8,638 nucleotides of DNA from JBJXHB01 sp046160725. GTDB lineage: Bacteria; Pseudomonadota; Gammaproteobacteria; Burkholderiales; Burkholderiaceae_C. A program made the position numbers and the translations under genes. Below the pieces are notes generated by a model. The model saw nothing but the letters and a program-made list of their open reading frames with translations, searched no databases and was not told the DNA's origin. Positions 7,599-8,638 of the stretch are shown in pieces. Numbering within the stretch: position 1 is the stretch's first letter; the number at the start of each line of letters is the position of its first letter. The stretch lies in assembly GCA_046160725.1 (NCBI GenBank), contig JBJXHB010000205.1, forward strand, positions 1 through 8,638. Direction: 5' to 3'.

Positions 7599-8384
7599 TC
7601 AGACCCCCAGGTAGGCGCGGCGCACCGCGTCGTCGGCCAGCAGTTCGGAAGCCGGCCCGCTGGCATGGATGCGGCCGACCTCCAGCAGGTAGGCCCGGTC
7701 CACGACCTTGAGCACCTGCTGGATGTTCTGCTCGACGATCAGCACCGTGTAGCCCTCGGCGCTCATCTTGCGGACCACCTCGAAGATAGCCTGCACCACC
7801 ACCGGCGCCAGGCCGGCCGATGGCTCGTCCAGCAGCAGCAGCTTCGGGCCGCTCATCAGCGCGCGGCCGATGGCGCACATCTGCTGCTCGCCGCCGGACA
7901 TGGTGCCGGCCAGCTGCAGCCGGCGCTCCTTCAGCCGCGGAAACAGGGCATAGACCATTTCCAGCCGCTGCGCGAAGGCGGCCCGGGCCGACGGCAGGAA
8001 GGCGCCCATGCGCAGGTTGTCCTCCACCGTCAACCGCGGGAACAGCCGGCGCCCCTCCGGCACCTGCGCGATGCCCAGGCCGATGATGTCGTGCGCGGCC
8101 ACCTCGGCGCAGTCGCGGCCCTCCATGCGGATCTGTCCGCCGCTCAGCGGTATCAGCTTGGAGATGGCGCGCAGCAGCGTGGTCTTGCCCGCGCCGTTGG
8201 GGCCGATCACGGCCACCGACTCGCCCGCCTGGACCTCCAGGCTGACGTCGAACAGGACGGGAAAGGTGCCATAGCCGGCACGCACGCGGTCCAGGGTCAG
8301 CATGGCGGGCCCGCTGCCGGTCACTGGGGTACCTTCGTGCTGCGCACTGCGGTATTCGCCCTTGGGGCGGCCCGGCGGGCTCAT
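7599..8384 (-). CDS. livF: Branched-chain amino acid-type ABC transporter ATP-binding protein LivF
   Basis: With the start at 8384 this is a 261-residue cytoplasmic ABC ATPase. Motifs in order are Walker A 'GPNGAGKTT' (61-69), 'VPEGRRLFPRLTVEDNL' (108-124) in the Q-loop region and typical of LivF, signature 'MSGGEQQ' (162-168), and Walker B 'LLLLDEPSAGL' (182-192). The switch position reads 'VEQN' (217-220), with glutamine in place of histidine, as is known for LivF proteins. It would pair with LivG to power transport through LivH/LivM. The ATG at 8384 overlaps the livG stop by four bases, like the livH/livM junction. Two later starts are also possible. GTG 8324 has a GAAGG 7 bases upstream and gives 241 residues. 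ATG 8303 gives 234 residues, close to the usual length. The first 20 codons have more A/T-ending codons than the rest, so the true start is uncertain. Confidence 0.93.
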   Translation of the reverse strand: MSPPGRPKGEYRSAQHEGTPVTGSGPAMLTLDRVRAGYGTFPVLFDVSLEVQAGESVAVIGPNGAGKTTLLRAISKLIPLSGGQIRMEGRDCAEVAAHDIIGLGIAQVPEGRRLFPRLTVEDNLRMGAFLPSARAAFAQRLEMVYALFPRLKERRLQLAGTMSGGEQQMCAIGRALMSGPKLLLLDEPSAGLAPVVVQAIFEVVRKMSAEGYTVLIVEQNIQQVLKVVDRAYLLEVGRIHASGPASELLADDAVRRAYLGV

Positions 8385-8638
8385 GACGCGCGGGCCTTGA
8401 CCTGCTGCTGCACCGCGTCGGCATCCGTGCCGAGGTAGACCTCGACCACCTTCGGGTGGTGCGTCACCTCGGCCGGCAGGCCGCTGGCGATGACCTCGCC
8501 ATGGTCCAGCACGATGCAGCGGTCGATGACGCGCATCAGCACGCCCATGATGTGCTCGACCCAGATGATGGTGATGCCGCGCTCGTCGCGGATGCGCTTG
8601 AGCATGTCGGCGGCCTGGTTCATCTCGGCCTCGTCCAG
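8381..8638 (-). CDS. livG: Branched-chain amino acid-type ABC transporter ATP-binding protein LivG, C-terminal part
   Basis: Only the last 85 residues are visible, and the frame is open to the window's right edge. An internal ATG at 8623 is not the start. The fragment begins 'LDEAEMNQAADML'. By position this is best read as the D-loop and following helix (family 'AGL..xE'), not as the Walker B 'LDEP', which should lie just outside the window. Next come 'GITIIWVEHIMGVLM', with the H-loop histidine characteristic of LivG, then 'DRCIVLDHGEVIASGLPAEV' and 'VVEVYLG', the usual LivG ending. About two-thirds of the protein, including Walker A and the signature, is missing. Its stop overlaps the livF ATG (ATGA), so the two ATPases are probably translationally coupled. 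The family call is firm; the LivG rather than LivF assignment rests on the 'EHIM' motif and gene order. Confidence 0.88.
   Translation of the reverse strand: MDEAEMNQAADMLKRIRDERGITIIWVEHIMGVLMRVIDRCIVLDHGEVIASGLPAEVTHHPKVVEVYLGTDADAVQQQVKARAS

Noticed and set aside
6944..7711. 255-codon plus-strand frame opposite livH/livF
   Set aside because: It is a His/Gln/Ala-rich antisense shadow of two well-supported genes with no domain pattern.
8630..8638. 'LDE' at the right edge read as LivG Walker B
   Set aside because: It is followed by 'AEMNQAAD', not 'P.AGL'. The spacing to the H-loop fits the D-loop and helix after Walker B.

Overview
The window is high-GC DNA with a strong G/C preference at third codon positions. 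It looks like a betaproteobacterial chromosome, most likely Burkholderiales. That rests on the gene types: a class III alcohol dehydrogenase, a long PAS-rich c-di-GMP enzyme, a TonB-dependent receptor with a 'VEITGSSIKR' start, and a livGFHM-type ABC operon. I cannot place it to genus from the sequence alone. I see no tRNA, rRNA, CRISPR array, insertion sequence, integrase or phage gene, and no gene-free stretch longer than about 170 bases.

Left part, plus strand. The window opens inside a glutathione-dependent formaldehyde dehydrogenase gene (frmA/adhC type), of which only the C-terminal 145 residues are visible. After a 166-base gap containing a small GC hairpin comes the largest gene (607-4350). 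It encodes a soluble 1247-residue sensor with GAF, five PAS, GGDEF and EAL domains in that order. The key residues of both catalytic domains are present, so it could both make and break cyclic di-GMP. A perfect 9-bp GC hairpin follows its stop codon.

Middle, plus strand (about 4406-5735). These are the remains of a TonB-dependent outer-membrane receptor. Three recognisable pieces are joined with material missing between them: the end of the N-terminal leader region; most of the plug and the start of the barrel; and the last barrel strands up to the C-terminus. The first join changes reading frame and the second keeps it. There is no signal peptide. It is either a decayed gene or an assembly artefact.

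Right part, minus strand (8638 down to 5748). This is a tightly packed ABC-transporter operon of the branched-chain amino acid (HAAT/Liv) type, in the order livG (partial), livF, livH, livM. Overlaps and gaps are only a few bases, implying one transcript with coupled translation. No periplasmic binding protein gene lies in the window. The operon converges on the receptor remnant with 12 bases between stop codons, and an 8-bp GC inverted repeat spans that junction.

I find no convincing undescribed system. The points most worth checking are the broken receptor, the unusual first-helix motif in LivH, and the large sensor array of the c-di-GMP enzyme.
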